Part shown: positions 10,647 through 22,900 of the stretch, piece after piece
Numbering within the stretch: the first letter of the stretch is position 1
How the letters are laid out: each line of letters starts with the position of its first letter
Assembly: GCA_039566865.1 (NCBI GenBank)
Contig: CM076949.1
Span: forward strand, 11,013,501-11,077,500
Source: Aurelia coerulea
Lineage: Eukaryota > Cnidaria > Scyphozoa > Semaeostomeae > Ulmaridae
Direction of reading: 5' to 3'
Length of the DNA stretch: 64,000 bases
Notes under the pieces: generated by a model
Database searches by the model: none
Seen by the model: only the letters and a program-made list of their open reading frames with translations
Told to the model about the DNA's origin: nothing
Made by a program: the position numbers and the translations under genes

Positions 10647-11978
10647 GCAGCTATTTTACATGACTGTGCCACGAGGAAAAGTGGTATATTCTCACAGACC
10701 TTATGCTCTCCATACCAAATATTTAGATATGGGGAGTGCGAAGGAGACTTCGCTGTTGTGGTAAGGAGAGTGGTATTAAACGTGCGCTGCCACTGAGGGA
10801 GAAGGGTGGGTCGATTTCGAGTTCATCGATGTTCGTTGTTCCTTGAAGAGAGCTAAAACTGACTGCTACAAAGGTTTAAATATGACCCTTGGACTGTGGG
10901 GACTAGGACTAGTCCCAAGATAGGCGATTTTGCAAAAGTTAGGTCCGTGGGACTAAAATATTTAAAATTCCGAGCATTCGGTCCTGTGAGAATAAGGTCC
11001 ATGACTGTCATAATTCCCAATGTTGCATGTTCTGGATGCTCTGAATTTACATCTGTTCTTAAAGGGGCAGTTGCACGTGCGCACCCGCGGGACTCAGGGC
11101 AACAGTTTTGTCGAGTTGATTGGGCTAGGCAGCGCAAATTCTTTTGAAAAAGTTATGCCTTGGTAAAATCTGGTTGCATCGCCGCTACAGACGCGCCACG
11201 AAAGGAAAATCCTTACGGAAATTGGTTAAGAGGGATGACTGCTTGAAGAAACGTTAATATTTTCAAGAATGGAGCTTTCACCTGCTAAAAGAAGGTGCAC
11301 GGAATTGTCATTTGCAGCTTCCAAAAAACGACATTTGACCACAACAATTTGGCAGTCTAATCACAGGAGAAACGTGCTAAATTTGAAAATTATGGATACC
11401 TGGAAAAGATGAAAAACGAGGGGTGGCTTTGCTGCATATCTTCTCTCTCTTGCAATGGGACGGCGAAAAAGGTAACAGAAAGTTTTACATTTTGATTTAG
11501 GCCAGCCTACCGAAGCCAATAATAGGCCGCACTTCGGGCCAAAAAACAAATAAGCAACGCACTTGCCATCTGAATGTGGTGTCATTGTAGCAACCTTACT
11601 CTAAAATATTATGATTTCAATTACCTTGTTTTTCCTGTGGTTAGCATTTATATGTGCATGCATGAAATTTGCTTATTGCAAGGTTGTGTGGAACATAACA
11701 AACTGCTCATGTCTGACATGGTTATTGATTTATGATCATTATTTGGCTTCCTGTGGCCAGTTATTGAAGGACATTGTTCAAAATATTAAATAGATTGAAT
11801 TATTAGGAAATAGGATAACACAAACTAGCACAAACTGCATCCTTATCTCATAAACTTTATCTTTCCCTTTGTCCTTGCAGCATTGCATGACATACATGCA
11901 AGAAACCCCAGCAGAAAAGAAGAAGAAAGCATACAGCTGAATGTGGTTAGTATAAAAAATGGTATCCAAATTACCTCA
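10647..11978. other. Spacer, no recognised gene
   Basis: About 1.3 kb with short frames only. I found no conserved protein motif, RNA gene or paired inverted repeat. The local segment near 11060-11110 is GC-richer than its surroundings, but no promoter could be supported. Confidence 0.4.
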
Positions 11979-11980
11979 TA

Positions 11981-12180
11981 CACATATTTTTTATAAGAAA
12001 CTAAGGATTTGAGGCAATACTTTTGTATTGGCTCAAATTCTGAGCCATTTTTAAAATTTGAGCCAGTTTCTTAAAATTTTAAAAATAAAATTTGAGCCAG
12101 TTTCTTAAAATTATCAGATTTTTTGGGCAATCTGAGAACTGAGTTTCTTATTTGCAGTTTCTCATGACAAAAAATATGTG
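11981..12180. mobile_element. TAAGAAACT-family MITE, 200 bp
   Basis: Flanked by TA on both sides (11979-11980 and 12181-12182). The ends are CACATATTTTTTATAAG and the mirror-like CAAAAAATATGTG. Inside, AGAAACT or its complement AGTTTCTTA occurs repeatedly in both orientations, together with a GAGCCA motif. The TA duplication points to Tc1/mariner-type mobilisation, which is an inference. Confidence 0.8.
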
Positions 12181-12182
12181 TA

Positions 12183-13815
12183 GACTATTCCAATTTTTGA
12201 TAATCTGTGAAAATTTTACAAAGCACAAAGTTTCTGTCAGACATATCAACTCCACACCTATACCTGGCACCTTGCCCCAGGGATTAGGATCAGGATAAAC
12301 ATCATATCAAGCTCAATATATATAGCAAAACAATATGAAATTTAGAATCATTACAGATATAGACCAATTGATGTAAAAGAAGAATTGCTAAACAAATTTT
12401 TTTCACTGTTCTTGCAGGTATGTCAACATAAATACATGGCCCAAGCCCATTTCTTGGCAAATTTTGGGACTTGTCAGCTGCTGTGGATGCTGATGCTACT
12501 TCAACCAGTGCTACATCTCTGTCTTGAATGAGTGTTGTTATGTTCCAAGCTGCCTTTCCATTCTTTACCACTTGAGAACCAAATATTTGAGAATGTTAGA
12601 ATCAAGATCAGCAATAAATTCCTAGAACATCAAATGAATCTAGTTAGAGAGCAACTGGCAATACGATCTTGCCATGCATTGTTGACTAGTGTTCAAACTT
12701 TTCTGTGTAAAGCACGGTGAAGATTTTGGTGAAGAGATTTGGGAACTGATGATCCAACTGAAGTAATGAGTATGAAGGAAGCAAGATCATTCTTTTGGTC
12801 ATGATTACAGGGGAGGTCAGGGGGTATCAATGATCATGGCCTAAGGCATCAATGCATTACACAAAATAAATGTCTTGTTCATGTCCTACCCTAACCATTT
12901 TTTCTAAAATTTCTGGTACAAATGTCAAGGGGCAGGCCAAATATTTTTGGTGCATGCCTGGGGGCTGGGTACTGAGAACATGCTATATTCCCAGCAACAG
13001 CATGATTGGAAGCCCTGCTTTGTCAAATACCACACAAATGCCCCATGGCTGTGGAAAAATTTACATTCAAATGCCTAGGGGCCAGGAAAATTTTGCGAGC
13101 AAATACCTGGGGGTGTCCCATGGTCAGGGTAGGAATAGAATCGGACACAATATGCATCACAAAAAGCAATTTTCAACAGCCCTGACTCACTTGAGACACT
13201 ATTTATGCAGACTTTTATTGATATTGTACTCAAAAACACCATATTAGATACATCAATGAGTTTGTTTTAGATAAATCAATGACTTTGTTTTCATGTTTGT
13301 CCTCCTCACCTTGTGTCATGATATCAGCAGATGGCTTCTGAGAAATGGCCAAATGCTTTGGTTTATTTATGATATGCTTGTAAAGAGAAACCAAAAAGAT
13401 ATGAGTGTAAGAGACCACGAACAATCAATTTAAGAAGAATGGAATAATTTGACTTATTTAAGCTTTTGGCCATGTATACTGAGCTACAAATCTATGCATT
13501 ATAATCAAGACAAACATGAATGAAAGTGACTCAAAAATTCATTTTTAGAATAATGGAATGATGCAACTGATCCTAGTTCCTAGAGAAATCTATGCCTGAA
13601 TATGTATTCATATAACTTTGTGTACTTACTTTGTTTTTGCTATGGGTTTTGCAAGGCTTGTCTGAGCTTGTGCCACATGAGCAATGTTTGCTGCCGATTC
13701 TGCCATCAGTTTTACAGCTGCATTCTTTCCTTTTTATAGTTGTCTTTGTCACAAGTTGTCCCCTGCATTGATATGGAGGATATGCACCCTGCAACAAACA
13801 AGAGACGATGCATGC
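12183..13815. other. Spacer, no recognised gene
   Basis: AT-rich sequence with short unconserved frames. G-rich patches (near 12960 and 13110, CCTGGGGGYTGGG-like) may be remnants of GGGGG-ended elements. No exon, RNA gene or complete repeat could be supported. Confidence 0.35.
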
Positions 13816-13898
13816 CGTAAAAGCTCTATTAACCCCCAGGGGGCTTATTTAATTTTGGACACTCCAGAAGAGGGCTTCAAAGAAAGGGGCTTATTAGA

Positions 13899-16172
13899 GA
13901 CATTTCTGATCATAAACTGGTATATGTTGTACTTGATGTTAAAAGGAATAAAACCCAACCAGTATTAAAAGTCATAAGAGATTTCAAGAATGCAAATATA
14001 GAAAACCTCAAGAATTCGATGGAGAAGGTACCGTGGTGGGTATGCAATATTTTCGAAGATGTTAATGATTCATTATATATCTTTGAGGAGCTATACAAGG
14101 ATGTCATAAATGAGCATATAAAGTTAAGAACAGCGAAAGTAAGAGCAAAGGGACTACCTTGGGTGACTAGGGACATCAAAAAAGCTATGAATAAGAGGTA
14201 CAAAGCCTTGATGAAATGGCAACGAAGCAAAGAAGATCTTTTACTCAAACAAAAATACAAGGAATTAAGAAATAATGTGACAAAAATGATGCAAGAAGCA
14301 GAAACTAATTATTGGAAAGAACAATTTAACGCTGCAGCTACAAGTGCTGATTTTTGGAAAATAGTGAAGAAACTAAAAAGGAAACAAAAGGAAAGAAAGA
14401 TTGGTCCTTTGAAAAATGAGGAAGGCAGCATAATCACTAATGATACAGAAAAGGCAGAGCTCATGAATTCCTATTTTACAAACATAGGAAAAGAGCTATC
14501 CGATAATCTTAACTGTACCTTTGATGAAAGTGACATGAGTTATATAAGCAGGGTAACACCTACTTGCAATGACATTGTCTACAATGATAAGAAACTAGAT
14601 GATCAGTTACGAAATTTGAACCCAAGAAAAGCTGCTGGACATGATGATATAGGGTCAAGAGGATTGAAAGTTATAGGGGAACCTGTCAAACCAGGAATTA
14701 GGTGTATAATGCAAAATAGTATTGCAGAAAAGAAATTCCCTGATACATGGAAACTCGGAAAGCTAAAATCTATCTTCAAAAAGGGAGAAGAATGGAATAG
14801 GGAATTTCTTTACTTTGCATACTTAGCAAGCTTATGGAGGGTGTCATTTGGGAAATTCATAACGGGAAGCTCTTTTGCAATAATCATCGAATGGATAGTC
14901 ATTTGACAATATCGGGGATAAGCCATCCAAATCAATGGGGGTTCAAGCATGGCTGTAGTACAGAAGGGCTACTTCTCTATCTTACTGAAGAGTGGAAAGC
15001 TGCACTTGATGATGGGAATTATGTGGGAATACTGTTTGTTGACTTTAAGAAAGCTTTTGACAGTGTGAATAGAGACATCCTAAAAAGAAGCTCCAAGCTG
15101 TTGGCATCTGTGGAGATATGTTTCACTGGATCTGTGATTATCTTGATGAAAGGAAGCAATATGCAGAAGTGAATGGGAAGTTCTCATCAGTAGAAGGAAT
15201 TGACTTTGGAGTTCCACAAGGGTCTCTCCTTGGCCCGCATCTATTCTCGATTCTTGTCAATGATCTCCCAGATGCCGTATCGGCGGGACATCTCTTTATG
15301 TATGCTGATGACACCACAATTTATTGTGTCTCCAAAACCATCGAAGATGTAATTGAGAAATTAAATGCTGCAGCAAATGAACTACGTGCATGGTGTACAA
15401 AGAACCATCTTACTGTACACACAGGAAAAACAGAAGCAATGATTTTATCGAACGCCAATTTTGTAGGGCCTCTAAAGCCTGTTATGTTTGGGAATAATAT
15501 GATAAAATATGTTACAGAGGCACTTCCTTGGGAGTCAAAATAGACAACAAACTAAACTGGAAAAGTCATCTTACAAAAGTGACAAATAGTTTTAATAGCA
15601 AATTTAAAGAGATGAGAAGACTAAGGTATTTACCTATCAAGATTCAAGAGGAGATATATTTCAAAACTGTGGTTAGTTCAATGACATACTGTGTTTCTGT
15701 TTGGGGCACAAGTTCTAATGTCATCATGGATGCTATTGATAATCTACATAGCAGGGCTGCAAGACTCATACACAAGATCAAAGATAGAACCCTTACAAAC
15801 GAAGAGATAATGAACAAAGTAAATTGGCAGCCAATAAGTTACATCTATAAGAAAAGGCTGCTAACCTACATGCACACAATTTTCTATGGAAACTGCCCTG
15901 CTCTACTCTCAAGGCCTTTTGAAAAACGAGAGAGTAGAACTCGGAATAAGTTGCAATTTGACATAAAGCGATTTAAAAGAGAGATTGGCAGAAATAGTCT
16001 TAGATATAGAGGATCTCTTCTGTGGAATGCAATTGACAACAGTTTAAAAGAGAAAGAGAACACACAAGAATTCAAGAACAACATCAAATTACATATTGAT
16101 TTTATAAATAAATTTTCCTTTAAATCTGAAACTTGTATTTTAAAAACTAGGCTTAAGGATTTTTATTACTGA
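13899..16172 (+). pseudogene. LINE endonuclease (C-end) plus reverse transcriptase, frameshifted
   Basis: The reading passes through at least three frames (breaks near 14790-14840, 15100 and 15530), so the copy is dead. The first residues, DISDHKLVY, are the SDH motif of an APE-type endonuclease. Reverse-transcriptase motifs follow: A, FVDFKKAFDSVN (about 15035-15075); B, GVPQGSLLGPHLF (about 15208-15246); and C, MYADDT (about 15298-15315). A post-RT region with NKLNWKSHL and a WGTSS block ends at a TAA near 16170. The protein would have nicked target DNA and copied its own RNA there. The palm order and YADD match jockey/CR1-clade enzymes; the exact clade is not resolved. Confidence 0.85.
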
Positions 16173-16302
16173 ACAGTTTTAACATTTCTTTACATTTTTC
16201 AGGTAAACTTTTCATTTATTAGTAGTATATGCAGGTCCACATCAGCATTAGCTGACTTTAGTTTAACCTGCAATAACAAATATCGAAAAAAAAAAAAAAA
16301 AA
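13899..16302 (+). mobile_element. 5'-truncated jockey/CR1-type LINE with poly(A)
   Basis: The copy starts inside the end of the endonuclease domain, runs through reverse transcriptase and ends in 17 A residues at 16286-16302. Just upstream (GAAAGGGGCTTATTA) and just after the poly(A) (GAGAGGGCTCATTA) are similar sequences, a plausible diverged target duplication. It sits inside the TIR element 13816-16602. Confidence 0.85.
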
Positions 16303-16984
16303 GAGAGGGCTCATTAACCAAATCAAATGACAAGGATATATATGATAGCTTTTTAGTTCTTTTATAGCATACTTTATGGATGCACATACAATTTTACGAG
16401 TCAAATACATAAATTCGACACAGTTTATCTCAAACCATGTCAAAATCAACAAATCAACATGCCAAATTTATTTAGGTCAATTGAATGGAAAAACTTTGGC
16501 AACCATTGGAATGTAATACAAGTGGGGGGGGGGGCTTAAGAGAGAGGGAGGCTTATTTAAAATATTGGCTCAGAGGGGAGGGGTTTATTAGAGCTTTTAC
16601 GGTAATATGCCCATAAATTGCTGCAAGTCTTTGCAGATTATTTAGGCCCTTAGGCCTCATCATAAAAGCGGTCAGCTTATATTACAACTGTAATAACTTT
16701 TCGATAGGAATTTGTACTCACCACTGTTAGTCCAAGTTTTCCTCTCACGAACAAAAGCTGCTACTTCCAACCTCTGCAGCTGCAGCCATCACTCGAAGCT
16801 CTGCAGCCATGAGCCAGCAACAACGGAGATACATGAGGATACATGGAGGACGATGCATTTTTCGGGATTTTAGAAGATCCTTACATGAAGGCTTTGACTT
16901 CATAGACAATAGATTGTCTTCAATGCGCATGCTCCATTTATCATGAAAACAAATACCCGCAACAAGGGGGAATTTCGTTTTCGA

Positions 16985-17049
16985 CCAATCAGCGCATTTG
17001 TTGACATTTGAGGCCTCGACCAATCAGAATGCACCATGACGTCACGTCA
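16985..17049 (+). promoter_or_regulatory. CCAAT/CRE cluster, candidate promoter
   Basis: Two copies of GACCAATCAG (CCAAT at 16985-16989 and 17020-17024) are followed by a perfect CRE palindrome TGACGTCA at 17037-17044, extended to TGACGTCACGTCA. An ATG with acceptable context (TCAATGG) follows immediately at 17050. Spaced CCAAT boxes plus a CRE near a start are typical of animal housekeeping promoters. No transcript evidence is available. Confidence 0.35.
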
Positions 17050-17158
17050 ATGGCGGAATCTGTGGGAAACTGCGAGGAAAACATCTCCCCCAATATCGCT
17101 CGAGCTGACAACGGTTATCCAACTTTTGACCGATTTTATTGGTTCACATCAAAGTTTG
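17050..17158 (+). CDS. Candidate first coding exon, unknown product
   Basis: From the ATG beside the CCAAT/CRE cluster the frame runs MAESVGNCEENIS and onward for 36 codons to a possible splice donor (TTG|GTAAAT, GT at 17159-17160). Without splicing it stops at 17169 after 39 residues. I recognise no domain and could not identify a downstream exon before the LINE at 18.3 kb, so it may be chance. Position relative to the promoter-like cluster is the only support. Confidence 0.2.
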
Positions 17159-18771
17159 GTAAATTTTGAAACTTTCTGCCACTGCAATTTTCGATAGATC
17201 GTTTTCTTCAAGAGAAATCGTTTTTTAAATAACACTAAAATTTGAGGCTTTGATGAGAATACCATCCCCTTAGGCCCTTTTTCAAACCTGCGATCTTTTG
17301 CCTTCTCTTCCAAGAAAGGTCGAAGATTTCCTTAACTTTTCGTAACCACGTCCCACAAATGAAAATTTTTCACAAAAATAATTGTCACCCGAGTCCCCTG
17401 GGATGGCGCGATTCTTTGTTTTGGCCAAAGTGAATCTCATTCATCAGTTTCCTCGGCAGCGTTCTGTTGATTCTCTTACTTGATTGGCTCTTTTGAGAGA
17501 TTTTGCGGGAAAAAAGCTTGGTGACTGGAAGAAGGAAATGTCAGGTGCTAAGTTTATTCAGTAAACAAATATGCCGAAGTTTAAGAACACTTGTGGAAAT
17601 CCCTTCCTCGCAGAGTGGGTCAAACAATACAGAAGATTCTATGCTTGTGAAATTGAAAGCTGAGGGATTGATTGTTGGTTTGTTTCCTTGTTTAATTCGA
17701 TCTTATATTGAGGGAGGAAGGAAAAAGTGGAGATAAGTTGTACAGAGAAGTAGAGAATGTTTGCACATCATGCCTGAAGAAAGTTTCAAACCCGAAAGAG
17801 CTGGCTCGATATATACCTGCATCGCATAGATTGAGAATAATAAAACAGGTAGATATAATTCAAGAAACCTTCTTATGGAATGGAGTTCATGTCTTTATTT
17901 TTTAATAAGAAACTGCCTATAAGAAACTCAGCTATCGGATCACGAAAAATTTAAAATTCCCCATTTTAGTAGTCATCCCAAGTTTCCTTTTCTAAATCCT
18001 TATTTGACTATAATCAATCGAAATAAAGAAAGGTAACTGAAACCACAAAGAGCAAGCGGATTTAGATTTCAAGTACCATTTTGTGGTCAGAGGACCACAC
18101 GAAACGCACCAGTTGTTTTGACAGTAAACCAACTCACTTCCAGAAATAATCACAATTACTTAGAAATTTGAGACAAGTGACAATTATTGAGACATTGAGA
18201 CAATGAGACAATTATATATTTTATATATTTTATATTATTTTATATCGGTTTCATAAATTTCGCTACATGCTGGATCATAAACTAGTCAGAATCCAATAGT
18301 GTTCAAAAAGTTATTCGCTAAAATCGATTGCTAGATATTTATAATCTTTTTGGACTCCATCAGCTTATAGTACAGCCACAAGAGAGACAATCTCCTCATC
18401 CACGTTAATAGACCATGTGGCTACTAACAATAAGTCAAATATTGTTATTTCAGGAGTTCACCCTCTTGGCATTAGTGACCATTATTTGGTGTATTGTATT
18501 AGAAAATTCCGTGGCTCTGTAAAGAAACAGCACAAAATTATTTGAGGGGGGTGACAGGGGGGTCTTTGGTACCGGTACCACATGGTTTGGTACCAGGTTC
18601 CACCCTTTATGGTACCAGGTTCCACCCAAATTGAAAGCAATGGTACCACGTAATCCCAATTTCGATCGAAGGAGATAATAGCTGATAATGTAGACATAGT
18701 TTACCATCTACGAGGAGTTCTCAAAAGAGGTCTTGAAAATAGCTCCTCTAACAACGTACCAAAGGCACCAT

Positions 18772-19947
18772 CAGTGGTGTAGAGCTAGATCAATAACTAG
18801 GGGGGCTCAGGTAGAGAGGTGGCACCATGAAATTTGTTAGGGCCACGCCTTTTACTTTGGCGTAGAATGCATCTCCCAATATCATGCTTGCCATTAGCAA
18901 CAAGAAACGCTTGATAGTTTTGTGACAACTGACAGCTATCCTACAAATTAGAGCACGAAGGAAATTTCAGAAGAAACATCCTTTACTTTGGCGTAGAATG
19001 CATCTCCCAATATCATGCTTGCCATTAGCAACAAGAAACGCTTGATAGTTTTGTGACAACTGACAGCTATCCTACAAATTAGAGCACGAAGAAAATTTTA
19101 GAAGAAACATCCTTTACTTTGGCGTAGAATGCGTCTCCCAATATCATGCTTGCAATTAGCAACAAGAAAACCTTGACAGTTTGTGACAACTGACAGTTAT
19201 CCTACAAATTAGAGCACGAAGAAAATTTTAGAAGAAACATCCTTTACTTTGGCGTAGAATGCGTCTCCCAATATCATGCTTGCAATTAGCAACAAGAAAA
19301 CCTTGACAGTTTGTGACAACTGACAGTTATCCTACAAATCAGAGCACGAAGAAAATTTTTCAAGAAACATCCTTTTCTTTGGCTCAGAAGGCATCCTTGA
19401 TTCCATATTTACCAGTGCTAAAATGGAAGCTTTGATAACACAGTTCAATTATGTATAATTTCCTTCTAGCATTATTTGGCATTTCACGGAAAAATTTTCA
19501 CCGAACCTATACCCAGCCATTTCTCTTCCGCGTTAAAGGAATATCAAGGACCATTTTTCGAAACAAGTGGCGGGGGCACCCCATACCCCCATCGCCTTGC
19601 CACTTATGATGTCCGTTTGCACTTCCTTGTTCTATTGTAATTTGCACTTCTGTGTTTCTGAAGCCATTTTTATAACATTAGTGGCATCCCATTTATGCTT
19701 ATAAACATCAAGGAAGATAAGAGCTTGACAGTCATTGAAGATTTCATCTTGGTGCAAACCAAAAACCAGGATCACTTCTTTAAAAGAATATAACATTACC
19801 TTGTTCTGTCATTTTTGTCATAATAAACAAATCAAGAAAACCAAAATTTCTTCAGAATAACTAGGGGGGCTAAAGCCCCCCCAAAATTACGGAAAAAATA
19901 ACTAGGGGGGCTGAGCCCCCCTGAGCCCCCCCAGCTCTACACCACTG
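18772..19947. mobile_element. Non-autonomous hAT element with perfect 8-bp TSD
   Basis: The termini are CAGTGGTGTAGAGCT and AGCTCTACACCACTG. GGCACCAT is duplicated exactly at 18764-18771 and 19948-19955. The 1,176-bp interior is dominated by four full copies and one partial copy of a 131-bp unit. ACTAGGGGGGCT motifs sit near both ends. No transposase frame is present. It is the innermost layer of the LINE > TIR element > hAT nest. Confidence 0.93.
18851..19430 (-). repeat. 131-bp tandem repeat inside the hAT element
   Basis: The marker TTTACTTTGGCGTAGAATGC recurs, with small changes, at about 18851, 18982, 19113 and 19243, with a degraded copy at 19373. Spacings are 131, 131, 130 and 130 bp. 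Units 3 and 4 resemble each other more than unit 1 (CTTGCAATTAGC and GAAAACCTTGACAG variants), suggesting a later duplication of the pair. Diverged units occur at 5870-7020, 10030-10260 and 52905-53105. Confidence 0.92.
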
Positions 19948-22900
19948 GGCACCATAGACAACTTGAATGAACAAATATTTCAAACAAGAAAGGAGAGAGT
20001 AAGGAGGATTGTGAGCTTTTCTTTTCCTGCCCCAAAAACAACTGTTTTGAATGAAATGTTAATACGTATAAATTGATAGAGTCTACGCTGTCGACTGCGC
20101 TTGTCTATGACATAGAGGTTTGCAGCAAATTGCACTATAACATAACGAATAAACGTCCAGTGGTAGAATTAAAACAGAACTTATAATAATTATAATAATG
20201 ACAATAATAATAATTTATTATCAATTCTACCACCTTTGATTTTAACGTTTTCGTGTTGCCATGTTCCTTTTTAGTTCAAATAGACAGAGAAGAAACCGTG
20301 CGAGATGATGTCATCATGCATTCGGACATATGGAAGTGTTTCATCACTTAAGATTTTTGAAAAGATAAATCAAGAGTATAAGGCCTAAGGAAGAAAATGT
20401 CAAGTGTTGTCTTATTTTGTGTTGTCGCATTCCAAAGAGTGGTTGCTGTTGTCTTTTGGCGCGAAATTGTATTGTACTCTCTCACTGATGTGGAAATAAT
20501 CGATGTAATAACAACAACAACAACAACTCTGTGCTCGCAAGACAACGCAAATGCGCATGCACGTCGCATCGCTTCCGCTAAGCTGAAACTTTGTTTGTTC
20601 TGTTAAAAGCTGTTCAAAGAATTCCAAAAACATCAATTGACAAAAAATTTTGTTGGTACCAACTCCTATAGGCTGGGTACCGGTACCACTACTTTTGGTA
20701 CCAGGTTCCACCATCTTTCTAGAACTTGGTACCAGGTACCACCCCCTCTGGTACCATGGTACCACTACCCTGTCACCCCCCTCTTATTTCTACAAGAAGT
20801 CTGAAAAACTTTAATAAAACTGAGTTTTTGAATGACTTACTTTCAGTAGACTGGAAAGGTATTGTTTCCAATACTGACGACATTAATACAATTGTTAAGC
20901 AATGGTCCCATATATTCTCACTCATTCTTGAGAAGCATGCTCCGATGCGTAATAAACGTGTGTCTGAAAAATTTTCCCCATGGCTGACTAAGGAGTTTCA
21001 GACTATGTCTGCCACACGTGACAGACTACGTAAACAGGCCGTAAGATCCAAATCCCAAATTTTGATGCAAGCTTATAGGCAGTTACGTAACAGAGTTAAC
21101 AAGTTGAACTTGGACCTGAAGCGTGAGTTTTTCACAAAGAAGATTTCGTCTTATGCTGGTGATGTTAAGGGGTCATGGAAAATTATTAACCAAGTTCTAA
21201 ACAAAAAATCCAAGACTACTCATGTTTCATGTCTAAGTGTTGAGGGTGAAACAATACTTGACAATAAGGCTATCGCTGAATCCATGAATAATTTTTTCTG
21301 TGGCATTGGTAAAAAACTCAGTGACAAAATACCGGATACGGTAAATCCACTCTTGGGAAATGAATATTCTGTCAATAAAGAAAATACTAAGTTCCACTTT
21401 AAGCCCGTGGATACACGTCAGGTCGAAAAGGTCTTTGGAAAATTCAAATCATCTATGGGATCTGGGCCTGATGGCATTGCCAACTTTTTCTTGAAAGCTG
21501 GACTTCCAATCTTGGTCGATTCTCTTTGCGACATGTTTAATCTCTCTTTAGCTACTGGTGTTTTCCCGGATAGTTGGAAAATTGCAAGAGTTGCCCCTAT
21601 ATTTAAAAGTGGCCAACAGAATGATCGCTCAAATTACAGACCCATATCAGTTCTCCCTTTTTTATCAAGGGTGTTTGAAAAGTTGGTTTACAATCAGTTT
21701 TATGAGTATATGGACGGAAAAACCCTTTTTTTTCGCATCAATCCAGTTTTAGGAGTTTGCACTCTGTAGTTACATCCCTTTTAAACAATACCAATGATTG
21801 GTACGTCAATATAGATAATGGAAAATACACTGCTATGGTCTTCATCGACCTTAAGAAAGCATTTGACACGGTCAATCATCAAATTCTTCTCGCGAAACTG
21901 AAGAAATATGGCATTGATGGCCTCGAATATTTATGGTTCCAATCTTACTTAGAAAACAGATGTCAGTTCTGTAAAGTTAATGGTGCATGTTCTGATTTGC
22001 ACGATATTGATTGTGGTGTTCCTCAGGGATCGCGCTTAGGACCACTCCTTTTTCTAATCTACATTAATGATCTTCCTTTGGCACTCAATAAATGTAATCT
22101 GACAATGTATGCTGACGATACTAGCATCTCATATGCCTCTAAAAACATCGAAGAGCTTAATACTACACTAAATAGGGATCTCGATTGTCTAAACAAATGG
22201 TTGCAGGGTAACAAACTGTCGTTAAATGTTGTAAAGATGCAAGCGATGGTTATAGGTTCCCAACCAAACCTGAAGAAAATTGCTGAAAAGAAAGTAGATT
22301 CTACAACTTTTTCTATTGGAGGCTCTGACATAAATCTAGTTAACAATGTGAAATATTTAGGTGTTCAACTTGACAGTAATCTTGACTGGAATCAGCACAT
22401 GAAAGTCTTATGTGGCAAAGTATCTCGTGCTTTAGGTTTTCTCAAGTATGCTAAGAAATTCGTACCGAAACCTACTCTGATACAAATGTACAGAGGCATT
22501 GTCGAGCCACGCTTTCGCTACTGTTGCTCTGTATGGGGAAGCTGTGGCGAAGCTAGATTGCAAGCTCTGCAAAAATTGCAAAATCGAGCTGCAAGGATTG
22601 TCTCAAATAGCAGTTATGATACATCTGCGACCCTTTTGATTAAGAACCTTAAATGGCTTACTGTCAGTGATATGATTAAAAGTGAAACAGCTACGGTTAC
22701 GTATAAAGCAATAACTGGCCTTGCACCTAGCTATCTTTCTGATTTGTTCACAACAAATTCTGACCGAAATATTGATATTAGCTTGCGAAATGCAGCCACT
22801 GATCTCTATATCCCAAGGATGACAACCTGCAAAGGACAAAAAGCGATATCTTTTCGTGGCGCTAGAACTTGGAATCAGCTTCCGTTGGATATACAACAAG

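Larger units (their letters stand above)
13816..16602. mobile_element. TIR element that hosts a LINE insertion
   Basis: CCGTAAAAGCTCTATTAA at the left is mirrored by TTATTAGAGCTTTTACGG at the right. GGGGGCTTATTTAA lies inside both ends in inverted, diverged form. Almost all the interior is the LINE at 13899-16302, so the original element was only about 385 bp. No target duplication was evident. Confidence 0.65.
16603..18289. other. Spacer with promoter-like patch and MITE fragment
   Basis: The notable parts are the CCAAT/CRE cluster at 16985-17049 and a fragment of the TAAGAAACT family near 17893-17960 (AATAAGAAACTGCC, then ATAAGAAACTCAGCTAT). The latter corresponds to the left halves of the copies at 5303 and 8666. 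Frames here are short and unconserved. Confidence 0.4.
18544..20783. mobile_element. GGTACC-rich TIR element inserted in the LINE
   Basis: Terminal GAGGGGGGTGACAGGGG is mirrored by CCCTGTCACCCCCCTC, and TTATTT is duplicated at 18538-18543 and 20784-20789. Both subterminal zones carry repeated TGGTACCAGGTTCCACC motifs in opposite orientation. No transposase is present. Without the nested hAT element (18772-19947) it is about 1.05 kb. The 6-bp TSD does not settle the superfamily. Confidence 0.88.

Noticed and set aside
16745..17023. A 92-residue minus-strand protein overlapping the CCAAT/CRE cluster
   Set aside because: No recognised domain, and it overlaps the plus-strand promoter-like motifs; it looks like a chance frame.
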